Source of the DNA: Hymenobacter rubripertinctus
GTDB lineage: Bacteria > Bacteroidota > Bacteroidia > Cytophagales > Hymenobacteraceae
DNA: 41,468 nt
Direction: 5' to 3'
Assembly (NCBI RefSeq): GCF_003583925.1
Contig: NZ_QYCN01000004.1
Location: forward strand, 145,366-186,833
Part shown: in pieces, positions 29,067-36,356 of the stretch
Position numbering within the stretch: the first letter of the stretch is position 1
Layout: every line of letters starts with the position of its first letter
Notes under the pieces: generated by a model
Databases searched by the model: none
Seen by the model: only the letters and a program-made list of their open reading frames with translations
What the model was told of the DNA's origin: nothing
Made by a program: the position numbers and the translations under genes

Positions 29067-29848
29067 CGACTGACTTGCACACCCAGCCGCTCGTTATTGC
29101 CGGGCGCACGTTCGGCTCGCGGCTATTTACCGGCACGGGCAAATTCGGTTCGTCGGCCCTGATGGAAGCGGCCCTGCTGGCCTCCGGCTCGGAGCTGGTG
29201 ACGGTGGCCCTCAAGCGCGTGAATGTGGCCGACACCCAGGACGAATTGCTGCGCCATCTGGCCCACCCGCAGTTCCGGCTGCTGCCCAACACCTCCGGCG
29301 TGCGCACGGCTAAAGAGGCCGTCTTTGCCGCCCAGCTGGCCCGCGAAGCCCTGGAAACCAACTGGCTCAAGCTCGAAATCCACCCCGACCCCAAGTACCT
29401 GCTGCCCGACCCCATCGAGACGCTGCGCGCCGCCGAGGAGCTGGTGAAGATGGGCTTCGTGGTGCTGCCCTACATTCACGCCGACCCGGTGCTGTGCAAG
29501 CGGCTGGAGGAAGTGGGCGTGGCCGCCGTGATGCCCCTGGGCTCCCCCATTGGCTCCAACAAGGGTTTGCTGACCCGGGAATTCCTGGAAATCATCATCG
29601 GCCAGAGCACGGTGCCGGTGGTAGTCGATGCCGGCCTCGGCGCACCTTCCCACGCGGCGGCCGCCCTGGAAATGGGCGCCGACGCGGTGCTGGTGAACAC
29701 CGCCATTGCCGTGGCCGGCCAGCCCGTAGCCATGGCCCACGCCTTCCGTTTGGCCGTGGAAGCCGGGCGGATAGCCTACGAGGCCCGGCTGGCCGCGCCC
29801 GTAGCCCACGCGGCGGCCTCGTCGCCGCTCACGGCATTTCTGGATTAA
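29063..29848 (+). CDS. thiG: Thiazole synthase ThiG
   Basis: ThiG builds the thiazole phosphate ring from deoxyxylulose phosphate, dehydroglycine and ThiS thiocarboxylate. The 261-residue protein shows the Schiff-base lysine Lys103 in [10 protein letters not shown], the start block [19 protein letters not shown] (10-28), [16 protein letters not shown] near 154, and [24 protein letters not shown] near 190. It overlaps thiE by four bases. It needs ThiS and ThiH from the same operon. Confidence 0.97.
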   Translation: MTTDLHTQPLVIAGRTFGSRLFTGTGKFGSSALMEAALLASGSELVTVALKRVNVADTQDELLRHLAHPQFRLLPNTSGVRTAKEAVFAAQLAREALETNWLKLEIHPDPKYLLPDPIETLRAAEELVKMGFVVLPYIHADPVLCKRLEEVGVAAVMPLGSPIGSNKGLLTREFLEIIIGQSTVPVVVDAGLGAPSHAAAALEMGADAVLVNTAIAVAGQPVAMAHAFRLAVEAGRIAYEARLAAPVAHAAASSPLTAFLD

Positions 29849-29850
29849 TC

Positions 29851-29946
29851 CAGTTGTCAGTTGCCACAACAACTTGGCAACTGACAACTGGCAACTGGAC
29901 ACTGGACACTGGACACTGGCAACTGGACACTGGCAACTGACAACTG
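29851..29946. repeat. Heptamer array between thiG and thiH
   Basis: Two heptamers CAGTTGT and CAGTTGC (29851-29864) are followed, after 12 bases, by ten direct heptamers (29877-29946) of types GCAACTG, ACAACTG and GACACTG. The two on the left are the inverted complement of the first two on the right, so a small hairpin can form. The array starts 3 bases after the thiG stop and ends two bases before the thiH ATG, occupying the position of a ribosome-binding site. Confidence 0.92.
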
Positions 29947-29948
29947 AT

Positions 29949-31064
29949 ATGAGTTTTCGCCCCATATTTGAGGCCCACGACTGGGACGACACCAAGGCAA
30001 GTATCTACGCCAAAACGGCCGCCGACGTGGAGCGCGCCCTGGCCGCGCCGCGCCGGACGCTGGAGGATTTCATGGCCCTGATTTCGCCGGCCGCCGCGCC
30101 GTATCTGGAGCGCATGGCCGGGCTCAGCCAGGAGCTCACGCGGCGGCGGTTTGGCAACACAATGCAGCTCTACGTGCCGCTCTACCTGAGCAACGAGTGC
30201 CAGAACATCTGCACCTACTGCGGCTTCAGCCTCGACAACAACATCCGGCGCCGCACCCTGAGCAGCGTGGAAATACTCCAGGAAGCGGCCGTGCTCAAGA
30301 ACTGGGGGTACGAGCACGTGCTGCTGGTAACCGGCGAGGCCCACCAGACCGTGGGCGTGGACTACCTCGAACAGGCTATCCAAACGCTGCGGCCCCACTT
30401 CGCGCACATTTCGATGGAAGTACAGCCCCTGGACCAGGCGGAGTACGAGCGGCTGATTCCGGCAGGGCTGCATACGGTGCTGGTGTACCAGGAAACCTAC
30501 CACCAGGCCGGCTACAAAAAGCACCATCCCAAGGGTAAGAAATCGAACTTCCACTACCGCCTCGACACGCCCGACCGCCTGGGTCGGGCCGGCATCCACA
30601 AAATGGGCCTCGGCGTGCTCTTCGGCCTCGAAGACTGGCGCACCGATTCCTTCTTCACCGCCCTGCACCTCGACTACCTCGAACGCACCTACTGGCAAAC
30701 CCGCTACAGCCTTTCCTTCCCGCGCCTGCGCCCCGCCGAGGGCCAGCTGCCACCCAAAGTGGAGATGAGCGACCGGGAGCTGGTCCAGCTCATTTGCGCC
30801 TACCGCCTGCTCAACGAGGAAGTGGAGCTCTCGATTTCGACCCGCGAAACGCCTACTTTCCGCGACCACATCATCTGCCTGGGCATCACCAGCATCAGTG
30901 CCGGCTCCAAAACCAACCCCGGCGGCTACGCCGTGGAGCCGGAGTCGCTGGAGCAGTTCGAAATTTCGGACGAGCGCAGCCCCGCCGACATTGCCGCCAT
31001 GATCCGCCGCCAGGGCTACGAGCCCGTCTGGAAAGACTGGGACGCGGCGCTTACCCTCCGCTAA
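29949..31064 (+). CDS. thiH: 2-iminoacetate synthase ThiH (radical SAM)
   Basis: ThiH cleaves tyrosine to dehydroglycine (iminoacetate) and p-cresol for thiazole formation. The 371-residue protein has the radical SAM cluster motif C84-xxxC88-xxC91 in NECQNICTYCGFS, the ILLVTGEAHQ-like VLLVTGEAHQTVGVDYL block near 120, VYQETYHQAGYKKHH near 175, and GIHKMGLGVLFGLEDWR near 213. The ATG at 29949 is preferred; an in-frame TTG at 29874 would only add translated heptamer repeat. It is the last gene of the operon. ThiH rather than ThiO means an oxygen-independent route. Confidence 0.96.
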   Translation: MSFRPIFEAHDWDDTKASIYAKTAADVERALAAPRRTLEDFMALISPAAAPYLERMAGLSQELTRRRFGNTMQLYVPLYLSNECQNICTYCGFSLDNNIRRRTLSSVEILQEAAVLKNWGYEHVLLVTGEAHQTVGVDYLEQAIQTLRPHFAHISMEVQPLDQAEYERLIPAGLHTVLVYQETYHQAGYKKHHPKGKKSNFHYRLDTPDRLGRAGIHKMGLGVLFGLEDWRTDSFFTALHLDYLERTYWQTRYSLSFPRLRPAEGQLPPKVEMSDRELVQLICAYRLLNEEVELSISTRETPTFRDHIICLGITSISAGSKTNPGGYAVEPESLEQFEISDERSPADIAAMIRRQGYEPVWKDWDAALTLR

Positions 31065-31196
31065 AGCCTGTGGACGATGAGTAGCCGCGTGGTTGTGGGG
31101 CTGCCGGGTGCCTGATTCCGTGATGGGCCGCGCGGGAAGCAGAGCGGGCCGGTGGGGAGCCGGGCCAGGCAGTACCGCCGGCCCATCCGTTCCTGG

Positions 31197-32108
31197 CTAA
31201 CCCCACAAATCAGCCGCTACGCGGAAGGTATTGGCATGGGCTTCCACGATGTCGAGGATGCGGGGGGAGTAGCCGCCGCCCATGCACACGACCACCGGCA
31301 GCTGCTGCTGGTGGCAGAGGCCGAGCACGTAGGCGTCGCGCTGGCGGCAGCCGTCCCGGCTCAGGCCCAGGTGGCCCAGCTTGTCGGTAGCCAGCACATC
31401 CACCCCGGCCAGGTAAAACACGAAGTCGGGCTGATGCTCGTCCAGCAGGCGGGGCAGCGTTTCGCGCAGCAGCCCCAGGTAGGCGGCATCGTCAGTCCCG
31501 TCGGGCAGGGGCAGGTCGAGGTCGGAGCGCTCCTTGCGGTGGGGGTAGTTGCGCGCCCCGTGCATACTGAAGGTAAAAACGCGGGGCTCGTGCTCAAAAA
31601 TAGCCGCCGTACCGTTGCCCTGGTGTACGTCGAGGTCGATGATGAGCACCCGCTGTACGGGCCGCTCCGGCCAGGCCAGCAGCCAGGCGGCGGCGGCGGC
31701 CTGGTCGTTAAGCAGACAGAATCCTTCGCCCCGGTCGCGGAAAGCATGATGGGTACCGCCGGCAATGTTGAGGGCTACGCCCCCACTGGCCCAGGCCCGG
31801 CGGGCGCACGCCAGCGTGCCGCCCAGAATGGTGGTTTCGCGTAGGACCAGCTCCGGGCTCCACGGGAAACCGGTGGCCCGCTCCTGTTGCCGCGTGAGTT
31901 GTCCGGCTTGCAGCCGGTGGTAATAGTCGGCGGCGTGTACCCGCCGGATATCCGCTGCGGGCGGGGGTACGGGCTGGAAAAAGGCGCTTGCCGGCACGAT
32001 GCCCTCACGCAGCAGCTGCTCGGGCAGCAGCTCGTACTTGAGCATGGGGAAGCGGTGGTTGGCGGGCAGGGAGTGGGCATAGAGGGGTGCCCAGGCAATG
32101 GAGAGCAT
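31197..32108 (-). CDS. Histone deacetylase-superfamily hydrolase
   Basis: A 303-residue zinc hydrolase of the HDAC/AcuC/APAH superfamily, which removes acyl groups from lysine, polyamines or other amines. The catalytic pair His120-His121 lies in NIAGGTHHAFRDRGEGFCLLND, and the zinc ligands Asp158, Asp160 and His162 in IIDLDVHQGNGTA; the third zinc Asp is expected in YLAGVDVLATD, with GGGYSPRI near the end. Its substrate is unknown; acetoin utilisation (AcuC) and acetylpolyamine hydrolases are the nearest named types. The ATG at 32108 fits a -7 box at 32154-32161; the longer in-frame version would run across the tRNA gene. Confidence 0.92.
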   Translation of the reverse strand: MLSIAWAPLYAHSLPANHRFPMLKYELLPEQLLREGIVPASAFFQPVPPPAADIRRVHAADYYHRLQAGQLTRQQERATGFPWSPELVLRETTILGGTLACARRAWASGGVALNIAGGTHHAFRDRGEGFCLLNDQAAAAAWLLAWPERPVQRVLIIDLDVHQGNGTAAIFEHEPRVFTFSMHGARNYPHRKERSDLDLPLPDGTDDAAYLGLLRETLPRLLDEHQPDFVFYLAGVDVLATDKLGHLGLSRDGCRQRDAYVLGLCHQQQLPVVVCMGGGYSPRILDIVEAHANTFRVAADLWG

Positions 32109-32153
32109 AGGAAGGCAACTACGGTAGAACCCCGGCCCCAAACCAGCCGGAAA

Positions 32154-32188
32154 CAAAGATAACCGCCGGATCGGGGCGGTTATCTTTG
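32154..32188 (-). promoter_or_regulatory. Hairpin carrying a -7 box in each arm, between tRNA-Val and the HDAC gene
   Basis: Arms 32154-32167 and 32175-32188 (14 bp, perfect, 7-base loop) contain CAAAGATAACCGCC and its complement, so TATCTTTG, the exact -7 consensus, is present on both strands. On the minus strand, the copy at 32161-32154 is 46 bases before the HDAC start. The same hairpin lies 19 bases after the 3' end of tRNA-Val and could end tRNA transcription. Confidence 0.55.
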
Positions 32189-32206
32189 GATTCGGGCGGT
32201 TTTGTG

Positions 32207-32281
32207 TGGGGCGTATCGGGCTCGAACCGATGACCCCTACCTTGTCGAGGTAGTGCTCTGAACCAACTGAGCTAACACCCC
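32207..32281 (-). tRNA. tRNA-Val (anticodon GAC)
   Basis: The minus strand gives a 75-base cloverleaf: acceptor stem GGGGTGT/ACGCCCC (one G-T pair), D arm GCTC-AGTTGGTTCA-GAGC, anticodon stem CTACC/GGTAG with loop TCGACAA, variable loop GGGTC, and T arm ATCGG-TTCGAGC-CCGAT, then discriminator A. The middle loop bases give anticodon GAC (valine). The CCA end is not encoded. Position 33 reads C instead of the nearly universal U, which is noted as a finding. Confidence 0.95.
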
Positions 32282-32315
32282 GATCAAAACCAACGTGGCG
32301 GCGGCCGTAAAGAGA

Positions 32316-32323
32316 CAAAGATA
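32316..32323 (-). promoter_or_regulatory. tRNA-Val -7 promoter element
   Basis: TATCTTTG on the minus strand (32323-32316) is an exact -7 consensus, 34 bases upstream of the tRNA 5' end. No good -33 element was found at the usual spacing. Confidence 0.5.
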
Positions 32324-32483
32324 GGTTTTGACGGCAGATTAACCATTGTCAATATGTATAAAATTCAGGCTTTCCTCAGGGGGCACGTGTAACCTTCTGG
32401 GCGGGGGTAAGTATAGCGGCTAACAGACGGGGCCAACCGTTTACGCGCCCTGCCCATCCCCTGCCCTTTACCGACCCTCTCCC

Positions 32484-33191
32484 ATGAAACACATTGCCTT
32501 CCTACTGGCCGGTTGCGCCCTCAGTGCCACCGCTATGGCCCAAACCGACGGCCCCATCGGCGTCCGTTCTTCCTCCGACTACAATTCCTCCAACGGCGGC
32601 GACTCGCGCAACACTGGGTTCGGCGTTAAGGGGGGCTTCACGGCGGCCCACTTCCGCGGCGACGACAAGAAAAACTACAGCAACGAAGGGGTCTATAACA
32701 CCTTCCACGCCGGGGTGTACGCCCAGTACGGCTTCAGCGACAAGTTCTCCATTCAGCCCGAGCTGTTGTACAGCCGCCAGGGGTTTGCCGGCAACAACGG
32801 TGTGCCCAATGCTCAGGGCCAGACAGTGAACGGTGCCTACAACACCCGCCTCGACTACATTCAGGTGCCCGTGCTGCTGGTGTACAATTTCCTCGACAAC
32901 GTGAGCGTGCACGTGGGGCCGCAGGTTTCGTTGCTGACGAAAGTAGTGGAGAATGGCAAGGAGCGTAAAATTGCCAACGAAGGCAATACCTACCCCTATG
33001 CGTACAACAGCCTCGACTATGGGCTGGCGGCCGGCCTGGAAGCCCGGGTAGGTCCGGCCCGCGTAGGTGGCCGCTACGTAGCCGGCTTCAACGAAATCAT
33101 CAAAGACCAGACTTCAGCCGTTAAGAACTCCATTACCAACATCAAAAACGGGATGTTTCAGGTGTACGTCGGCATCGGCATCGCCAACTAA
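32484..33191 (+). CDS. PorT-like outer-membrane beta-barrel protein
   Basis: A 235-residue exported protein with signal peptide MKHIAFLLAGCALSATAMAQ. The mature part has the small-barrel pattern common in Bacteroidota (PorT / OMP_b-brl_2): FGVKGGFTAAHFRGDDKK, FHAGVYAQYGFSDKFSIQPELLYSRQGF, LDYIQVPVLLVYNFLDNVSVHVGPQVSLL, LDYGLAAGLEARVGPARVGGRY and a final strand FQVYVGIGIAN. The aromatic-ended C-terminal strand is atypical but acceptable. Members bind or transport unknown ligands, and no partner is near. A clear terminator follows. Confidence 0.85.
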   Translation: MKHIAFLLAGCALSATAMAQTDGPIGVRSSSDYNSSNGGDSRNTGFGVKGGFTAAHFRGDDKKNYSNEGVYNTFHAGVYAQYGFSDKFSIQPELLYSRQGFAGNNGVPNAQGQTVNGAYNTRLDYIQVPVLLVYNFLDNVSVHVGPQVSLLTKVVENGKERKIANEGNTYPYAYNSLDYGLAAGLEARVGPARVGGRYVAGFNEIIKDQTSAVKNSITNIKNGMFQVYVGIGIAN

Positions 33192-33212
33192 CGCTGCCCC
33201 GTTCCAGTACTG

Positions 33213-33242
33213 AAAAGGAAGCCCTGCGGGGCTTCCTTTTTT
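33213..33242 (+). terminator. Rho-independent terminator of the outer-membrane barrel gene
   Basis: AAAAGGAAGCCC pairs with GGGCTTCCTTTT around a TGCG loop, followed by a run of T. It lies 22 bases after the stop codon at 33191. Confidence 0.92.
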
Positions 33243-33263
33243 TATAGCTTCTTCGCTTTTCGT

Positions 33264-33755
33264 ATGCTACTATCTGCTGAGCTGCCCGCCATCAATCAGG
33301 CCCGGGAACTACTGGCTGAGCACGGCATGGCCGTGCTCGGGAGCTGGGCCCTGCTCAATCTGGTGGTCAGCGGCTACTACGTGGCCCGGACCGATGCCCG
33401 CACCGAAGCCCACCACTTTCACCTGCTGAACGTGGGCTGGAACGTGGTGAATACGCTGGTGGCGGTGTGGGGAATTCTGCGGGCTCATCCGCAGCAGGTA
33501 GCCGGCCTCACGCTCCCCGAAAGCCTGAGCGCCCAGACTTCGTTCGAGCATATACTGCTGCTGAACGCGGGCCTCGACGTGGGGTATCTGCTACTGGGAA
33601 CCTGGCTGCGGCGGCGGGCGGCTACCGCCAACCAGCCCGAGCGCCTGCTGGGCTACGGGAAATCTATCTGGCTACAGGGGGGCTTTCTGCTGCTGTTCGA
33701 CCTGTCCTTCTATTTCACCTACCACCAGTTCGCCGGCCGCTTGCTGGCCCTGTAA
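33264..33755 (+). CDS. Small integral membrane protein (DUF6992-like)
   Basis: A 163-residue protein with four hydrophobic segments: AVLGSWALLNLVVSGYYVAR (about residues 23-42), NVGWNVVNTLVAVWGILRA (56-74), ILLLNAGLDVGYLLLGTWL (97-115), and SIWLQGGFLLLFDLSFYFTY (134-153). The FHLLNVGWNVVNT block with its conserved His, Asn and Trp and the ending SFYFTYH are typical of an uncharacterised family of Bacteroidota (DUF6992). It starts 22 bases after the terminator of the preceding gene, so it has its own promoter. Function is not known. Confidence 0.72.
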   Translation: MLLSAELPAINQARELLAEHGMAVLGSWALLNLVVSGYYVARTDARTEAHHFHLLNVGWNVVNTLVAVWGILRAHPQQVAGLTLPESLSAQTSFEHILLLNAGLDVGYLLLGTWLRRRAATANQPERLLGYGKSIWLQGGFLLLFDLSFYFTYHQFAGRLLAL

Positions 33756-33767
33756 CTGCTGGTGCCA

Positions 33768-33841
33768 CCCAGCCAAAGAGGAGGCCCCCGTTCCGCCGGT
33801 TCTGCCGGGCTTCTGGAACGGGGGCCTCCTCTTTGGCTGGG
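33768..33841. terminator. Bidirectional hairpin with perfect 27-bp arms
   Basis: Arms 33768-33794 and 33815-33841 are perfectly complementary around a 20-base loop. The element lies between two convergent genes, ending at 33755 and 33867, and probably ends transcription from both sides, although there is no T-run after the stem. Confidence 0.8.
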
Positions 33842-33866
33842 GCGCTGGTCAGTGGTGGGCAGCTAT

Positions 33867-34424
33867 TTACTTTTTGCCCACCAGGGCTTCCTTGATCTTC
33901 TCGTTGAAAGCGGGAATGTCCTGGGGGTTGCGGCTGGTGATAAGGTTGCCGTCGACCACTACCGTTTCATCCACCCAGTGGCCACCAGCATTCTTGATGT
34001 CGGTTTTGAGGCTGGGCCAGCTGGTCATCTTTTTCCCGCGCACGGTATCTGCTTCAATCAGCGTCCAGGGACCGTGGCAGATGGCGGCGACGGGCTTGCC
34101 CGAGCGAACGAACTCGCCTACGAAGCTCACCACTGCGGACTCGGTGCGCAGCACATCGGGGTTCATCTGGCCGCCGGGCAGCACCAGGGCATCATATTCG
34201 GCTACTTTCACGTCGCCGATTACTTTGTCTACGTCTACTTTGTCACCCCAGTCCTTTTCGTCCCAGCCCTTGATAGAGCCGCTTTTGAGGGAGATGACGT
34301 GGGTTTCAGCGCCTTCGCCTTCCAGGTATTTCTTGGGTTTTTCGAGCTCCGACTGCTCGAAACCGTCGGTGGCAATAATGGCTATCTTTTTGCCCTTCAG
34401 GGCGTCGCTTCCGAAAATACTCAT
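33867..34424 (-). CDS. DJ-1/PfpI-family protein (type 1 glutamine amidotransferase-like)
   Basis: A 185-residue protein of the DJ-1/PfpI superfamily. The nucleophile is Cys116 in the nucleophile elbow AAICHGPW (113-120), followed by His117. The acidic residue near Glu23 in DGFEQSE and the LPGGQMNPDVLR loop (82-93) complete the family pattern. Members include proteases, glyoxalase-like deglycases and chaperones; the sequence looks closest to PfpI/YhbO-type stress proteins (GFEQSELEKPKKYLEGEGAE). The ATG at 34424 starts MSIFGSDALKGKKIAII; a longer in-frame form would pass through the upstream terminator. Confidence 0.92.
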   Translation of the reverse strand: MSIFGSDALKGKKIAIIATDGFEQSELEKPKKYLEGEGAETHVISLKSGSIKGWDEKDWGDKVDVDKVIGDVKVAEYDALVLPGGQMNPDVLRTESAVVSFVGEFVRSGKPVAAICHGPWTLIEADTVRGKKMTSWPSLKTDIKNAGGHWVDETVVVDGNLITSRNPQDIPAFNEKIKEALVGKK

Positions 34425-34451
34425 CGTGGTTTGGTGGGGTAGAGTGGATAG

Positions 34452-34484
34452 AAAAAAACCGAAAGCGCCGGAGCCCTTTCGGTT
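34452..34484 (-). terminator. Rho-independent terminator of the thioesterase gene
   Basis: On the minus strand AACCGAAAG pairs with CTTTCGGTT around a 10-base loop and is followed by seven T (the A-run at 34452-34458). It lies between the thioesterase stop (34546) and the PfpI start (34424), so the two genes are separate units. Confidence 0.88.
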
Positions 34485-34545
34485 CTTCTCTAACGGCTGA
34501 CCCACCCGCAGGTTGAGCAGGATTTTGGCATTCGCGCTCTTTTGC

Positions 34546-35058
34546 CTACCCGTTGCGCTCCCGCTTGAGGTCTTTGCGCAGCCGGCGTACCCGCTCATCG
34601 AAACCATCGGGGTCGTAGCTCACTTCTTCCACGTCCAGCTCTTCGAGCAGGTCCATCAGGGCATCGGAGTGCTCCGTGCGGGTGCCGCCGGGTACGCGCA
34701 CAAAGACCATTTCCGACCACAACACGGCCTTTAGTTGCAGGCCGTCTTCGCGCAGCATCTGCATTTCCACCACCAGGTTCGAGTTATCGAAGTGAATGAG
34801 CTGAGTACGGATCAGCACGGTTTCGGCGTGGCGGGCGGGGCGCAGGTAGGCGATGCAGTGCTTGGTGATTACCCAGCCGGCCCCCAGCTCCTGAGCCAGC
34901 TCGCCCAGGTTGAGAGTGTAGTGTTGCAGGGCATGCTCTTCGCGGGCGTTGAGGAAATAGTCGAGGTAGCGGGCGTTGTTGAGGTGTCCCAGCATGTCGC
35001 AGTCCTGAAACCGGACGCGGTGAGGGGTTTCGGGAACCTGAACGAGGGAAGCAGCCAT
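34546..35058 (-). CDS. Hotdog-fold acyl-CoA thioesterase
   Basis: A 170-residue hotdog-fold protein of the 4-hydroxybenzoyl-CoA thioesterase/YbgC type. The active-site block is RFQDCDMLGHLNNARYLDYF (16-35), with the catalytic Asp and the long helix after it; LGAGWVITKHCIAYLRPARHAETVLIRTQLI gives the central strands, and an acidic tail follows. It may release free fatty acids or aryl acids from CoA or acyl carrier protein. The ATG at 35058 (MAASLVQVPETPHRVRF) begins just before the first strand; an in-frame extension reaches back to 35415 across noncoding sequence and the gene at 35199. Confidence 0.88.
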   Translation of the reverse strand: MAASLVQVPETPHRVRFQDCDMLGHLNNARYLDYFLNAREEHALQHYTLNLGELAQELGAGWVITKHCIAYLRPARHAETVLIRTQLIHFDNSNLVVEMQMLREDGLQLKAVLWSEMVFVRVPGGTRTEHSDALMDLLEELDVEEVSYDPDGFDERVRRLRKDLKRERNG

Positions 35059-35198
35059 GAGGAAGCGGGCAGATGAAGTGAGCGGCAAAGATGGTGAATC
35101 AGGCTCGTTTGAGGCGGAGTGCTGGCCGCCAGGCAGGTAGCGCCTGCTCGTAAGTTTGCGCCCTGCCGGAGCCGGCCAGCAAACCGGCTGCGCACCTG

Positions 35199-35723
35199 CT
35201 ACAGACGCCCGCCACAGCCCTGGCGCAGCTGCTCCAGCTGGCGAACCACGTCGCGGGCCACGGCTTCGTCGGGAGTGTAGAGGGGCAGCTCCAGGGTGGT
35301 TGAGGACGATCCATTCTCCGACTTGGTGCGGCGGTTTACCTGCACGGTGTAATAGGGCCGGCCGGTTTTTTCGGCGTGTTGCAGCGCGTACGTGAGGGCC
35401 GTTACCTGGCTCCACTCCGAGCCCAGCGTCAGTTCAAAGGTCACTGTTTCATCGGAGCGCACCGACCAGTTGCCGCCGTTTTTCTGGTGGCTTACCTGCA
35501 CGGTAGTGGCGTCGGGCGTCGGATTTGGGCGGTACTGGCGCACCACCTGGGTGATGTGGCAGTCCGTCAGCACCACCTTCAGCTCGGTGTCCGGCTCGGC
35601 GGGGTCGCGCATGAGCTGGTTGATGCGGTGGGCCAGCGCAGCGGTTGGCGGCGGCGGTGTGGTTTGGGCCAGGGCGGCGGGGCCGCTGAGCAGGGCGGTA
35701 AGGAATAGCAGTTTCATCAGCAT
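35199..35723 (-). CDS. Exported protein of unknown function
   Basis: A 174-residue protein with a signal peptide (MLMKLLFLTALLSGPAALAQ). The mature part starts with a Pro/Thr linker, then alternating strands (ELKVVLTDCHITQVVRQY, TTVQVSHQKNGGNWSVRSD, ETVTFELTLGSEWSQVTAL, RPYYTVQVNRRTKS), and ends with a helix, EAVARDVVRQLEQLRQGCGG. This suggests a small periplasmic beta-sandwich. No family was recognised. The start at 35723 or the ATG two codons later (35717) are both possible. Confidence 0.6.
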   Translation of the reverse strand: MLMKLLFLTALLSGPAALAQTTPPPPTAALAHRINQLMRDPAEPDTELKVVLTDCHITQVVRQYRPNPTPDATTVQVSHQKNGGNWSVRSDETVTFELTLGSEWSQVTALTYALQHAEKTGRPYYTVQVNRRTKSENGSSSTTLELPLYTPDEAVARDVVRQLEQLRQGCGGRL

Positions 35724-35833
35724 CCGGGGTTGGCGTACGGTCGGCCCCGCCGGCTTTCGGGCGGCCTTACCCGGCCAGATGCGGCCCGCCTGCCAACCGT
35801 TGCCCGGCCCCGGGCATTTCAGCCCGCAACCCG

Positions 35834-36274
35834 CTACTGGCCCTTACGGGCGCGCATCTGCTCCTGCACCTGGCGCTGCTTGGCCTTGAGCTGCTGGTAC
35901 TGCTCGGCCGTGAGCACCTGCTGGAGCTCCTGATCGGAGGCGGCGTTGAGGCGCTTGAGCTCCACCATCATGGCGGGGCGGTCGGCTTTGAGGCGCTGCT
36001 GGGTTTGCTTGGCCTGGGTGAGGGTGCTGGTGAAGATTTGCCGGACCTGGCTGCGCTGCTCAGTGGTCAGGTTGAGCTCTTCGGTCAGTACATCGGTCAG
36101 GTCGCGGGCGGCGGGCGGGGCGGCGGCTACGGCTTTGGCTTCGGCCTTGGCTGCTTTGGCCGGGCTCACCGGGGCCGCCGGAACGGCGGCATCGGCGGCG
36201 GCGGGGCGGCGGGCACAGCCGGCCAGCAGGCCAGCGGCGAGCAGCAACGCCAGCGGCAGACGTGAAAAAGGCAT
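35834..36274 (-). CDS. Spy/CpxP-like periplasmic lipoprotein
   Basis: A 146-residue protein with lipobox Cys20 in MPFSRLPLALLLAAGLLAGC. An Ala/Pro-rich linker leads to a helical domain with two LTxEQ motifs, LNLTTEQRSQVRQIF (about residue 80) and LTAEQYQQLKAKQRQ (about 123), the pattern of the Spy/CpxP family. In enterobacteria these are ATP-independent chaperones or stress sensors; here a chaperone role is plausible but not shown. The ATG at 36274 begins the signal; an in-frame start at 36310 adds 12 residues. Confidence 0.8.
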   Translation of the reverse strand: MPFSRLPLALLLAAGLLAGCARRPAAADAAVPAAPVSPAKAAKAEAKAVAAAPPAARDLTDVLTEELNLTTEQRSQVRQIFTSTLTQAKQTQQRLKADRPAMMVELKRLNAASDQELQQVLTAEQYQQLKAKQRQVQEQMRARKGQ

Positions 36275-36356
36275 AGTGCGGGGAATAGGGGAGCGGAAAG
36301 AGAGCATCATTGGGGGTCCGTACGCGAGAACAGCGCCTTCGGGTGCGGCGGAGCCA

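Noticed and set aside
29851..29946. CRISPR array
   Set aside because: Units are 7 bases with no spacers and there are no cas genes in the window.
29874..29948. 25-residue N-terminal extension of ThiH from a TTG
   Set aside because: It consists only of translated heptamer repeat; the ATG at 29949 gives the normal ThiH length.
32109..32318. 70-residue N-terminal extension of the HDAC-like protein
   Set aside because: It would translate the complete tRNA-Val gene and the promoter hairpin.
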